This document shows, in pieces, positions 1 through 7,765 of a stretch of DNA of 64,000 bases (positions within the stretch are counted from its first letter, which is position 1; every line of letters starts with the position of its first letter). The DNA is from Gemmatimonadetes bacterium bin94. Its GTDB lineage: Bacteria; Gemmatimonadota; Gemmatimonadetes; Longimicrobiales; Gaopeijiaceae. Both the position numbers and the translations under genes were made by a program. The notes below the pieces were generated by a model, which did no database searches, was not told where the DNA came from, and saw only the letters and a list, made by a program, of their open reading frames with translations. The stretch covers positions 1 through 64,000 of the forward strand of contig MPNE01000002.1 in the NCBI GenBank assembly GCA_002238865.1. Reading direction: 5' to 3'.

Positions 1-60
1 CTAACTTCCACCTTCAACCCCCACACCCAGCGCCCCTATGGACCTCCGCTCCTCCAAGGT

Positions 61-126
61 GATCGGCATCGCCTGGAATCTGCGATCGGCTTGGCGGAAT
101 CGGTGGTCGGCATCGCCGGAATGGGC
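61..126. repeat. Three degenerate tandem repeats of about 22 bp, possibly a remnant of an IS end
   Basis: Three consecutive units start at 61, 84 and 106. Each is built on TCGGCWTSGC followed by GGAAT. No gene can be supported in 1-250. Terminal repeats of this general style occur at the ends of IS21-family elements, so an IS scar is possible. No transposase gene or target-site duplication is visible, so this is only a suggestion. Confidence 0.35.
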
Positions 127-190
127 AGCCGTCCGCAGTTTCGGCGGGGCGATGCGCCGCGCATGCAGGCCGAACTGAGGTAGACACCCC

Positions 191-226
191 AAGAAAGGCG
201 CCCCGGCAATTGGTCGCCGGAGCGCC
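191..226 (-). terminator. Rho-independent terminator after the first propeller gene
   Basis: The arms GGCGCCCCGGC (197-207) and GCCGGAGCGCC (216-226) pair with one mismatch around an 8-base loop. Read on the minus strand, the stem is followed by TTTCTT. It lies 25 bp beyond the stop codon of the minus-strand gene ending at 251, so it would end the cysteine-rich peptide/propeller transcript. Confidence 0.6.
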
Positions 227-250
227 TTCAAAGGTTGAGGTGACAGTCGG

Positions 251-1348
251 TTACTTGGAGTCGGACTGCGTCCATCCCAAGAGCAGTCGAACCACTGTAG
301 GCACGTCGGTTTCGGGGTTTCTACGTACGGCCAGGATGTGGCCGTCATGGGCCTTGAACCAAGGCTCATAAGCCTGGGTTCGCGTCTCAGCGATCAGCGT
401 GCCGTGGCCGTCTACGGTGGCCCGAGCCGGGTCGAACAGTTGCCAGATCGAATGTCCATCGTCCGTAGCGACCACAACGTTCAGGACCAATCCTCCACCG
501 ATCTGAAACACCCCACGAGATTGTGGGTAGGTGACATGGAAGGTGCGATACGGCACACCATCCTCAACCCCCTCCACGATGACTGCATCTCGCGGAGCGT
601 CTATCAGGTCCGGGAAGGCTGCGATTGGGCGTTCGCTCCAACCCTCGTTCGTCGGCACATAGTGGCTAATGCGGTGAGGAGCCCCTTCGGAGTACAGTAG
701 CGAGCCATCTGGTAGCGCGTGCAGCGCACCACCTGTTCCTACCATTCTGGCTTCCCAATCGTCGGCTTGAGCTGATTCGCCCCAACTGCGGAGAAACCTG
801 CCTTCGCGGCTGAACTGGTGGATAGCTGAATTGACTCCGACAACGCCCCCGCTGAGAACGAAATCACCAGAAGGAAGAATAGCAAACCCTTTGACCCATG
901 TCACGCGAAGCGGAAGGCGGATGCGGCGCACTGGGGCACCGGTAGGGGAGTACAACTCGATGCTACTACGACCAATATCATACACTGCGACATTGCCATC
1001 GGGATCAATCGCGATGATCGTCGTTGACGACACTTCCCCAGGTCCCTCCCCTGGTGCACCCACCACCGTTGCTTCGTCGGTCAGTGGGTTGTACCGTACC
1101 ACTCTCCCCCATCCTGGAAATGCGTCGGAAACCCAGATGGTTCCATTCTTGGCCTCGCCAAGGCCATCGATATAGGAGAACTCCCCGAGTTCTGAACTTC
1201 CGGCGTAGTCCCACACTTCTGTGACCGTCAGATGATGGGATAGTTCGTGCTCCTGGGCCGCGAGAAAGGGTATTCCGCCAGGAACCAAGGCAGATACCAC
1301 AAGCGCCAAGATCGGCATGCGTGCCGCAGACCCCATATCTTCCCCCAT
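251..1348 (-). CDS. Secreted six-bladed beta-propeller protein
   Basis: 365 residues. A hydrophobic signal segment ends near 'FLAAQE' at about residue 30. The body has NHL/TolB-like repeats: short strands with 'DGLGEAKNGTIWVSD', 'RVVRYNPLTD' and 'AIDPDGNVAVYD' patterns, and the family hallmark 'GAPGEGPGE' after blade two. It has no catalytic motif, so a binding or scaffold role outside the cytoplasm is the most that can be inferred. The gene lies 12 bp downstream of a cysteine-rich exported peptide gene on the same strand, and a hairpin terminator follows it. An alternative ATG at 1336 has a better GGGGGAAG ribosome site and would shorten the N-terminus by four residues. The ligand is unknown. 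Confidence 0.75.
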   Translation of the reverse strand: MGEDMGSAARMPILALVVSALVPGGIPFLAAQEHELSHHLTVTEVWDYAGSSELGEFSYIDGLGEAKNGTIWVSDAFPGWGRVVRYNPLTDEATVVGAPGEGPGEVSSTTIIAIDPDGNVAVYDIGRSSIELYSPTGAPVRRIRLPLRVTWVKGFAILPSGDFVLSGGVVGVNSAIHQFSREGRFLRSWGESAQADDWEARMVGTGGALHALPDGSLLYSEGAPHRISHYVPTNEGWSERPIAAFPDLIDAPRDAVIVEGVEDGVPYRTFHVTYPQSRGVFQIGGGLVLNVVVATDDGHSIWQLFDPARATVDGHGTLIAETRTQAYEPWFKAHDGHILAVRRNPETDVPTVVRLLLGWTQSDSK

Positions 1349-1360
1349 GTCTTGAGCGAA

Positions 1361-1828
1361 CTAGGCTTGTGGAGCCAGAATACTCTCGTTCATGACTTCG
1401 ATGTACTCATCGAACCGGTAGCGATACGCGTAGAATGCGAATTCAACCGGGCCCAATTTCACTGTCGCGCCACCGGCCATTTCCCGATAGGCCTCACTGA
1501 GCTCCCCGGCGTCATTGCAAGCCCATATCCCGAAGACATCTCCCGACAGTCTCACCGCCACCATGTCACCCTTAACGGTCGCAATGATTCGGCTATCCTC
1601 GGGTACGACATTAAGCGCAGCGGCCAAACCGCAACTACCGGTGGATGTTCGGCAGCAACCGCCTTGGAAACCGCAATACGCGCGCCCCGCCGAGCTGCTC
1701 GTACAGTTTCGGCAGCTAGTACAAATCGCGCATTCGCCTGGCGGTTGAGCGGTAGCATTGGCGGGGGACGTTGCGGCTGCGATCATCGCTGCTATGGCGA
1801 AGAGGGTAATGCGTGTCCAACGTCTCAT
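1361..1828 (-). CDS. Small exported cysteine-rich protein, first of three peptide/propeller pairs
   Basis: 155 residues. A signal peptide (basic 'MRRWTR', then a hydrophobic run, cleavage near 'ANATAQ') precedes a cysteine cluster with spacings such as CxxCxxCxxC and GCC at about residues 33-66. One further cysteine lies near 104. The rest is a non-repetitive soluble domain. The start is supported by a GGAGGT ribosome site six bases upstream. No family was recognised. The cysteines could form disulfides or bind metal; the sequence does not decide. The stop lies 12 bp before the start of the downstream propeller gene, so the two are very probably cotranscribed and act together. Confidence 0.7.
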   Translation of the reverse strand: MRRWTRITLFAIAAMIAAATSPANATAQPPGECAICTSCRNCTSSSAGRAYCGFQGGCCRTSTGSCGLAAALNVVPEDSRIIATVKGDMVAVRLSGDVFGIWACNDAGELSEAYREMAGGATVKLGPVEFAFYAYRYRFDEYIEVMNESILAPQA

Positions 1829-2040
1829 GAGTGACCTCCGTGTGGCGGGCGCTAAGCCCTGGTCTCAAGCTCCACGGTGAAGCTTGATGTGGATGGTGCG
1901 GCCGGCGCGGAAAGCGAACCGGATCACCTTGCCACAGCTTTGCGACCGGACTGTCTCTGCGCAAGTAACTGTGTAAGGAGCAAATGAAATGGCCGGTCCT
2001 TGAGAGCAATTGAGGTGACCGCTTTTCCACAACCGCCGGT

Positions 2041-2355
2041 CTACCGAGAGGGGCGGCGGCAGCAGCCCCGATAGAGCCCACGGTCCAGCGTAGTCTTGAA
2101 CTCGTGACACGATTCACAGAGCAGGTGCAGGTTGTAGCAATCGTCGACACCGCCGACAGAAGCCGGTACCCTGTACTCCACCTCCCATCCGGCTTCACCC
2201 TCCTGATACTCTCGGACGCACCGTGACTTCCTGATCACCCCGACATATGCCTCGCGGGGATCGAAGACATGAGGGCAGCCATTCAACCGGCACTCACACC
2301 GACCCTGCGCCCGCAACATCACCTGCTCGATTGCGCGATCTGTCAGTTCGGTCAA
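2041..2355 (-). CDS. HNH-type nuclease-like protein with an altered first motif
   Basis: 104 residues. The C-terminal half follows the HNH layout: 'RVPASVGGVDDCYNLHLLC' followed by ESCHEFK, with a zinc-type pair CxxC at the end and CEC/C cysteines near residue 20. The usual DH dyad before 'xxPxxxGG' is replaced by 'EYR', so the general-base histidine is not where it is expected and catalysis is doubtful. The start is a TTG at 2355; the ATG at residue 13 is an alternative. It stands alone between possible IS scars and the peptide/propeller operon. It could be a stand-alone HNH protein or a decayed mobile-element nuclease. Confidence 0.6.
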   Translation of the reverse strand: MTELTDRAIEQVMLRAQGRCECRLNGCPHVFDPREAYVGVIRKSRCVREYQEGEAGWEVEYRVPASVGGVDDCYNLHLLCESCHEFKTTLDRGLYRGCCRRPSR

Positions 2356-2462
2356 CGGACACCCCCTGGATTTCGTCGTTCAGGGTCCATTCTCGCCGTT
2401 GCCAAGTCGAGAAGAACCCGGTGGCCTCAACCACTTAAACGCCAGCGTGCACCGGAAAGAGG

Positions 2463-2494
2463 GGGTCATTTTCCGACAAACGGGTCAATTGACC
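2463..2494. repeat. Repeated GGGTCAWTT motif with a perfect 12-bp palindrome
   Basis: The gene-free stretch 2356-2605 contains GGGTCATTTT at 2463 and GGGTCAATTG at 2482. The second copy forms the perfect palindrome GGTCAATTGACC at 2483-2494. Clusters of GGTCA-type motifs are seen at IS21-family ends and could also be a regulator site. No transposase remains nearby. Confidence 0.3.
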
Positions 2495-2605
2495 GCAAAA
2501 ACGGGGGAATTCATGGGTGAGGGAGGTCTCGGCACGCCCCCATCGACCACTCACCACCTGGCACCCCGAAAGCCGCGGTGGAATGAACTGCCGGGTGGTT
2601 GAGGC

Positions 2606-3718
2606 CTATCTGACCAGCCTGGGGTTCAGCAGGCTGATGTACGGCACGCCCGCCTCGGTCTCCCGGTAGGAAACGATGTACCGAGATCCGTTGGCGAAGC
2701 CCCGCAAGTGTTCGTCGCGTTGCAGGCGCGCTATCGTGTGGCCGGTGGAGGGATCCAGCACGTCTACCCAGCCGTCCAACCATACCTGTGGCGGAGCGTC
2801 GTACAGGCCACCATCGTCGCTTCTCGGTACCATACGGTGTGTCCAGGCGGGATCGGGCGCCCGCCACACGACCCATAGTCCGCTGTCGTCGAGCATCACA
2901 CCGGTGTTGCCGGAGTTGGGGAAACGCCCCCTGTTCGTATGGTCCTTCTCGAACACCTCGACATCGCGCACAAACACGGATGCGACCCTCGGCTCGGGCT
3001 GCAGCTCCCAGCGGGTCACGACGTTGGCATACGTCCCCAGGGTCCAGAAGGTGTTGACCCCACCGGTCGCCAAGTCGAAGAAGTCGGACGATCGCCCGAC
3101 AGACACCGAGTCGGACCCGCCGAAGGATTCCATTTCGCCGGCCGGACCGAGCACATGGAACTTGTGTCCGATTGCATCCGGCGTTCCCACGTCGGCGTTG
3201 AAGATGACATCGCCCGACTTCGTGACGACCGCCGCCATGACCTGACCGCCGAACCGATCCCTGCGCACCACGTTGAAGTCGTAGTCCAGCACTGTGCGGC
3301 CGCCGTAGTCGAAAACGTGGATGAATCGCGGGCCGGGGCTGGTCATGGAGATGAACTGGTACTCGCCCGGGCCTTCCCCCGCGCGCCCGACCATCCGCAG
3401 GAACTCTCCGTCGGCGTCGAACACCGCGATCTCCGGCAGCCGGCGGTCTCCAACAAGGATGCGACCCCGCGCGTCAACAGCCACATGCGAAGCGGTGCTG
3501 ATCAGATGACGTCCCGGCCCGTCGAGTCCGCCGATCGTCACCACCGTGTCGAGGACGATCCGGCAATCCCGGCAAGTCACCTCCCCGGACACCAGCACCC
3601 GCTCCTGCGCGCTCGCGCTGCTCGCGATCGCCAGTGCCATCATGGCGGGCAGCAGGCGACAGGCACGTCGTTCGCCACGAGTGGTCCAGGACTCCGGGGA
3701 GGTGGCTCGTAAACTCAA
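2606..3718 (-). CDS. Secreted six-bladed beta-propeller protein with an N-terminal CxxC
   Basis: 370 residues. A long basic n-region (...GERRACR) precedes the hydrophobic stretch ending 'SSASAQ', a signal-peptidase-I type signal. The mature protein begins with a 'CRDC' motif, then propeller blades and the hallmark 'GRAGEGPGEYQF'. The TTG start at 3718 overlaps the stop of the upstream propeller gene (TTGA), so translation is probably coupled. The ATG at 'MMALAIASS' would leave too short a signal. No enzymatic residues are evident. The CxxC in a secreted protein fits the redox theme of this region, but its role is unknown. Confidence 0.72.
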   Translation of the reverse strand: MSLRATSPESWTTRGERRACRLLPAMMALAIASSASAQERVLVSGEVTCRDCRIVLDTVVTIGGLDGPGRHLISTASHVAVDARGRILVGDRRLPEIAVFDADGEFLRMVGRAGEGPGEYQFISMTSPGPRFIHVFDYGGRTVLDYDFNVVRRDRFGGQVMAAVVTKSGDVIFNADVGTPDAIGHKFHVLGPAGEMESFGGSDSVSVGRSSDFFDLATGGVNTFWTLGTYANVVTRWELQPEPRVASVFVRDVEVFEKDHTNRGRFPNSGNTGVMLDDSGLWVVWRAPDPAWTHRMVPRSDDGGLYDAPPQVWLDGWVDVLDPSTGHTIARLQRDEHLRGFANGSRYIVSYRETEAGVPYISLLNPRLVR

Positions 3719-4740
3719 GGTGATTTGCGCAATGCGGTTACAGTGTGGAAGAGCCGTGAATCGCTCACGGTAACAATGGTGCCATCGTTCCCGAACGTGA
3801 CACCGGTAGTTCTACCTGGGAACAGCACCGACCCGAGGTAGGCCCCCGTGTTTACGTCGTACTTGTCCATTACCCTGCCGCTGTTCTCGGTGGTCCCCCA
3901 ATAGAGAACGAACAGAGTGTCCTCCCGCACCGCCAGATCGGCAGTCGTGTGGATGGGCCTGTCCTTGTAGCTCGCTTGGGAACCGCGTTCCGTATTGGTA
4001 ACCGTGACCTCGGCGAACGGGACGCGCTCGATGTGGGGGTACCGCCCCTGAACGTCGGCGCCGTCAAATACGATCCATTCGCCTGCCGCGTCGAAGCTGT
4101 ACACCCACCGGTCCGTTCCCCGCACGGATATCGCCTGGCCGATAAGTTCCAGGAAGTGCTTCTCGGCGAATCCTTCCCATGGGGGATCGATCGTCTCCAA
4201 CAGGTCCCCTTCGTTCGACAGCAGGGCCCATGGACCACCATCCTGGTAGTATCCCTGGTAGGCCACCGCAAGATTGCCGTTGTCCAGGGCAGCAACCGCC
4301 GACGTGTATCCCACTTCCTGTGGCAGAGAGAACTCGCTGACCAGGCTTCCGTCGGGGCCGATTGTCACTATGCGACGGTTTGGGTTGTCGATGATGACTG
4401 CGTTTCCTTGGGCGTCCACATCCATTACACGCACCTCAAGCAGTTCGCCCGGACCCTGTCCCCTCCTTCCGTAGGACCAAACCAACTCCCCGACGGGATT
4501 CACATGGTGGAGCTTTGCGTTGCCTATGTCCGCAATGTACAGGCCGCCGCCAGGCGCGCTTCGTGGGGACCACAGGAATCCAAATGTGCTGTCGGCCTGT
4601 TCGCCCAGCGACCAAAGCGTGTCGAAGGATGCCGTCTCGAACACACGCTCGTCACCGAGCCCTCGGTCGTGAAGCTGATCGGCATCGTCGCTCTGACACG
4701 CGCCCAACGCAAAAGCGCCAAGGAGTAAGGGTCTGATCAC
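3715..4740 (-). CDS. Propeller lipoprotein
   Basis: 341 residues from a GTG at 4740, which gives a compact lipoprotein signal 'MIRPLLLGAFALGAC' with the lipidated cysteine at residue 15 and GAGGG just upstream. The frame stays open to 4830, so a longer protein is possible, but the extra segment overlaps a DNA element repeated near 6.6 kb and looks like leader. Beta-propeller repeats follow, with 'GRRGQGPGEL' as the family hallmark. It is probably anchored to a membrane facing the periplasm. The next propeller gene overlaps its stop by four bases. Function is unknown beyond likely ligand or protein binding. Confidence 0.72.
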   Translation of the reverse strand: MIRPLLLGAFALGACQSDDADQLHDRGLGDERVFETASFDTLWSLGEQADSTFGFLWSPRSAPGGGLYIADIGNAKLHHVNPVGELVWSYGRRGQGPGELLEVRVMDVDAQGNAVIIDNPNRRIVTIGPDGSLVSEFSLPQEVGYTSAVAALDNGNLAVAYQGYYQDGGPWALLSNEGDLLETIDPPWEGFAEKHFLELIGQAISVRGTDRWVYSFDAAGEWIVFDGADVQGRYPHIERVPFAEVTVTNTERGSQASYKDRPIHTTADLAVREDTLFVLYWGTTENSGRVMDKYDVNTGAYLGSVLFPGRTTGVTFGNDGTIVTVSDSRLFHTVTALRKSP

Positions 4741-4767
4741 GCGCCCTCGAAGGTGATGGTGGACCCT

Positions 4768-4800
4768 CGGGAAGGCGTATCCTCCCGGAAGGCCCCGCAA
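4768..4800 (-). repeat. 33-bp leader-like repeat, copy 1
   Basis: Matches 6584-6616 at 29 of 33 positions. Both copies sit on the 5' side of minus-strand coding units in this cluster, 28 bp upstream of the preferred propeller start in this case. On the minus strand it contains CCGGGAGGA, which resembles a ribosome-binding site. It may be a conserved leader or a duplication scar. Confidence 0.4.
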
Positions 4801-4953
4801 GCTAGGCCATCCGCCACGACTCGTCACCATGCCACGGGGAGAATTCTACGCCACTTGCCGCCGTAGGTCGCCGCCCGCGGCCATCCCCTCTCGGTGGGCG
4901 GCGGCTGCGAAGCTCCACCCACGCGCGGTCTTCGCCGCCGGGCCTACTCCCGC

Positions 4954-6093
4954 TCACTCCTCTCGCAACCGCAGCTTTGCGATCCGCCACGGGGGAAAAT
5001 CCATGTCCAGTAGCAGGTAGAGGAACCGACCGCCGCCGAGCACCCTCGACCCCGCTGGTAGCGGAACATCCTCGTAGAGTTTGGCGCCGGTGTGACGGTC
5101 GTAGACTTCGAGAGAGGAATGCAATGGGCGGAAGCGCGTTGGCCGCGTGTCGTCGAACCGAGCCTGCGTGAGGACAAGACGGGACCCGACAGCATCCACC
5201 CTGTCAATCACGTCGAAGCTGGCAAATAGATCCGACAAAGCAGTGTAGTCCCGAGGATCGGAGAAAGCACCCCGCTCCAAGACCGGTATTGGTCGGAAGG
5301 ACGCTGATGGCACCCCCATCGTGCCCACGGTATCCCCGCTGCCGTTCAGGATCGAAACCGGATACCTCAGACTGGACATTACGAAAACCGAATCGCCCGC
5401 GACGGCCATGGGAAACCTCACGTAAGAGCCCCAATATGGCCTCTCGATCTGGACGAACGGAAACTGGTATGAGCTCCATGCCACCGCACCGCCCGTCAGC
5501 CGATGAACCAACGCCGGACGCCTCAAGAGCCGAGAAAAGCCCTCGTCGCCGTCTGTGATCTGCATATGCAAGACGAGATCCGCATTCATTGACTGGACGT
5601 TGTAGGGAACTCCGGGCAAAGACACTTGCCTGTCCGGCTGTAGGTCCTGGGTGAGGTATGTCAATCCTTGAAGCCGACGGTCAACCACTATTGCTTGACC
5701 GGAAGGGCCCTCCGCCACGCCATCGATTCGGCGGAACTCGAACGGACCTTCGCCGAACCGACCAAACGCCGCTTCCAGCCGCCCGTCCTCGGCGTAGCTG
5801 CGCACTCGTGGGAGCAATCGGTCGGCAACCAAGAAGCCGCCGTTCGCCCGCTCTGCAAAGGCCCCAATCTCCGCGATGGAGTCGGCTGCGTCTTCTTCCA
5901 ATTCAAGGACGACCTCAACGGAGAAGACATCATCGAGCGTCGCTTGGCCAGCCGGTGGCGATCGCACCGGCGATTCCCCGCAAGACGCCACCGCTAGTCC
6001 CGCCGCAAGTAGCCCCACCGTCAGGAAGGCGACACTCCGAATTCGGATCGACGCAGAACCGGGGCGCCACCCCGAAGCGGGTCCAAACGCCAT
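4954..6093 (-). CDS. Propeller lipoprotein paired with a cysteine-rich peptide
   Basis: 379 residues from the ATG at 6093. The signal (basic 'RIRSVAF', then 'LTVGLLAAGLAVASC') has a lipobox cysteine near residue 40. The propeller body carries the variant hallmark 'GRFGEGPFEFRR' and blade motifs such as 'GGFLVADRLLPRVRSY'. The frame is open further upstream, but 6093 is chosen because it starts one base after the stop of the cysteine-rich peptide gene (6095), a spacing typical of translational coupling. It probably faces the periplasm as a lipid-anchored binding or scaffold protein. Its partner may be the peptide encoded immediately before it. Confidence 0.75.
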   Translation of the reverse strand: MAFGPASGWRPGSASIRIRSVAFLTVGLLAAGLAVASCGESPVRSPPAGQATLDDVFSVEVVLELEEDAADSIAEIGAFAERANGGFLVADRLLPRVRSYAEDGRLEAAFGRFGEGPFEFRRIDGVAEGPSGQAIVVDRRLQGLTYLTQDLQPDRQVSLPGVPYNVQSMNADLVLHMQITDGDEGFSRLLRRPALVHRLTGGAVAWSSYQFPFVQIERPYWGSYVRFPMAVAGDSVFVMSSLRYPVSILNGSGDTVGTMGVPSASFRPIPVLERGAFSDPRDYTALSDLFASFDVIDRVDAVGSRLVLTQARFDDTRPTRFRPLHSSLEVYDRHTGAKLYEDVPLPAGSRVLGGGRFLYLLLDMDFPPWRIAKLRLREE

Positions 6094-6094
6094 C

Positions 6095-6325
6095 CTAGTT
6101 GGAGATCCCCTCGAGGCAGCAGTGCTCCCATTCAGTGTAGCAGACGTCACCCTCGCAGGAGCCCTGGTATACGTGAGCCAGCGAGACACAGGTCTCGATC
6201 CCCTCGATGCATGTCTCGGTCTGCCCCATCACCGGTGTTGCCTTCACCGTGGTGTAGGCCATCGTTACGATGCACGCCAAGATGAGTGTGGTCGCCAAGC
6301 GGATGACTTGTGTGATCCGGTCCAT
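6095..6325 (-). CDS. Small exported cysteine-rich peptide, second pair
   Basis: 76 residues. The start at 6325 is set by an excellent GAGGAGG ribosome site seven bases upstream. A signal peptide (hydrophobic 'LATTLILACIVTMAYTTV', cleavage near 'VMGQ') leaves a mature peptide of about 42 residues with six cysteines at 39, 46, 57, 62, 69 and 70, including a terminal CC. The even number suggests three disulfides or a metal site. The gene ends one base before the start codon of the propeller lipoprotein gene, so the two are tightly coupled. No known family was recognised. The closest analogy in arrangement is the Bacteroidetes habit of placing small exported peptides next to propeller proteins. 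Confidence 0.72.
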   Translation of the reverse strand: MDRITQVIRLATTLILACIVTMAYTTVKATPVMGQTETCIEGIETCVSLAHVYQGSCEGDVCYTEWEHCCLEGISN

Positions 6326-6344
6326 TTTGATCCTCCTCGGGATC

Positions 6345-6683
6345 CTAGGGTTGACTGCGGATGACGCCGCTGGTAAGAACCCCGCGAAGGGCTCCCACCT
6401 GGGCCACAAACACATGGAGCCTCAGCGAACGGTCTTCCGCCAAGGCATTCCAGATGGCTAACCCGACACCAAAGCATGCCGGGCAACGCGCGAGATCGAC
6501 GATCCAAAGGAGGCGAAGTTCTCCGTCTCCGGATCGGTCGTCCACCAAGGGCGTTTGCCGGTCCAGGGTGGGCAGAGACCTCTCCGGAAGGCATTTCCTC
6601 CCGGAAAGCCCCGCAACGTTGTACACATCCGGCGGATGCGCGCCAATGGGCTTGGGAGCACGCAATATGGCCGGGGGGCCCAT
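6345..6683 (-). CDS. Thioredoxin-like CPAC protein, probably a fragment
   Basis: Up to 112 residues from the ATG at 6683; a GTG at 6545 would give 66. The reading frame has strong G/C third positions and encodes 'LLWIVDLARCPACFG' followed by an amphipathic helix and a 'LRLHVFV' strand. This is the strand-CxxC-helix-strand order that opens a thioredoxin fold. It stops soon after, at 6345, before the cis-proline half of the fold, so it is either a truncated redoxin or a pseudogene. Its stop lies 19 bp before the start of the cysteine-rich peptide gene, inside a propeller cluster. The start is uncertain. Confidence 0.4.
   Translation of the reverse strand: MGPPAILRAPKPIGAHPPDVYNVAGLSGRKCLPERSLPTLDRQTPLVDDRSGDGELRLLWIVDLARCPACFGVGLAIWNALAEDRSLRLHVFVAQVGALRGVLTSGVIRSQP
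6584..6616 (-). repeat. 33-bp leader-like repeat, copy 2
   Basis: Second copy of the element at 4768-4800, with 29 of 33 bases identical. It lies inside the possible N-terminal part of the thioredoxin-like frame, which argues that the true coding start of that frame may be downstream of it. Confidence 0.4.
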
Positions 6684-6712
6684 GACCCTTGTGGAGAAGC
6701 GGGAGCCGGATT

Positions 6713-7744
6713 TCAAGGGTCGTTGACACCCAGCCCTTCGACTTCGACCAGCTGGATTCCGTCGATCGTGTCCTCGTCCCAAACCAGTAGCCTGCCGGGC
6801 GCGTGTTCATCGAACACAGCGCTCACCCCCGGATACCCCGTCAGCTGCCAGGCCTGCTGGAGCACGCCTCTCGAGTCGTAGCGCTCGATGGACCGAAGAT
6901 TCTCGCCCCTCACCCTCACCACCAACCCACCAATGGCCAGGAACCCCTGCCCGGCAAGAGGCAGGAAATCCTGCATCGTGGTGAGATTGAATGCCTGGAG
7001 TCCAAAAGGAGGACCGAGATCAATGCGTACGGCCTCTTCGAGCATGTCCACCAGGTCATCGTGGACACAGCGCTGGACGATCTCTTGCGGCTGCGTACCC
7101 AACCTCCAGATGGCAGACGGCCCGGTAAACGCCATGTGGTTTGCCCGCAGCCGGGGCGTCGCGTGAGATCCGGAGCCACGGCTCTCGGGAAGACCGAAGT
7201 CGTCGCGAGTGTTCAACGTGCGTACCCGGCCGTCCCGCGTGACTTCGTGAACCGTAGCCTCATTCGTCGCGACCAATATTCTGTCGTCCGCAACAATCGC
7301 ATGCGTTGGCCGCTCGGACATTGCAAGACGGTGCTCGTTTTCGCCGGGGCCGAACACGATCAGGGAAGGCGGATTTCCGTCGACGACCACCACATTGGCG
7401 GAGTCCAGGCGCCCCAGGCCCACAGGGTTCTCGTACTCCAGTGGGCCAGGACCTTCCCTGCCCCAGCCACCGACTCTCCGAAGGTCCTGGTCCAGCTCCA
7501 GGACCTGCCGCTCATACCTGTCGTAAACAAGCCAGCCGCCGGACGTCCGGGCAACCTGACCCGGGTAGACTTCCGTGTTGTACGCAACTACGCGGACGGC
7601 CAGGTCCGATCGATCGAGATCGCAAGCGTCCGTGTACTTCGCCGGGATGGTCACGGAGAGGTCCTGGGCGCTCGCCACCCAGGTACTCGCAACGACTGCC
7701 GCAAGAGCGACGACGCCGATCTGGAAGGGTCGTGTCAATATCAT
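6713..7744 (-). CDS. Secreted six-bladed beta-propeller protein
   Basis: 343 residues. The signal peptide 'MILTRPFQIGVVALAAVVA...SAQ' fits cleavage by signal peptidase I near residue 27. Blades include 'GGWLVYDRYERQVLELDQD' and the variant hallmark 'GREGPGPLEYEN'. The ATG at 7744 has AAAGGAAG about nine bases upstream. It starts 21 bp after the MerR-like regulator gene on the same strand, so the two may be cotranscribed. It has no active-site motif; it is a likely periplasmic or surface binding protein of unknown partner. Confidence 0.72.
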   Translation of the reverse strand: MILTRPFQIGVVALAAVVASTWVASAQDLSVTIPAKYTDACDLDRSDLAVRVVAYNTEVYPGQVARTSGGWLVYDRYERQVLELDQDLRRVGGWGREGPGPLEYENPVGLGRLDSANVVVVDGNPPSLIVFGPGENEHRLAMSERPTHAIVADDRILVATNEATVHEVTRDGRVRTLNTRDDFGLPESRGSGSHATPRLRANHMAFTGPSAIWRLGTQPQEIVQRCVHDDLVDMLEEAVRIDLGPPFGLQAFNLTTMQDFLPLAGQGFLAIGGLVVRVRGENLRSIERYDSRGVLQQAWQLTGYPGVSAVFDEHAPGRLLVWDEDTIDGIQLVEVEGLGVNDP

Positions 7745-7765
7745 CGGTTTGTCTTCCTTTCACGC

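Noticed and set aside
1865-2110. Possible 81-residue minus-strand protein upstream of the first peptide
   Set aside because: It overlaps the HNH gene, has no recognisable features and mostly spans the promoter region of the peptide/propeller operon.
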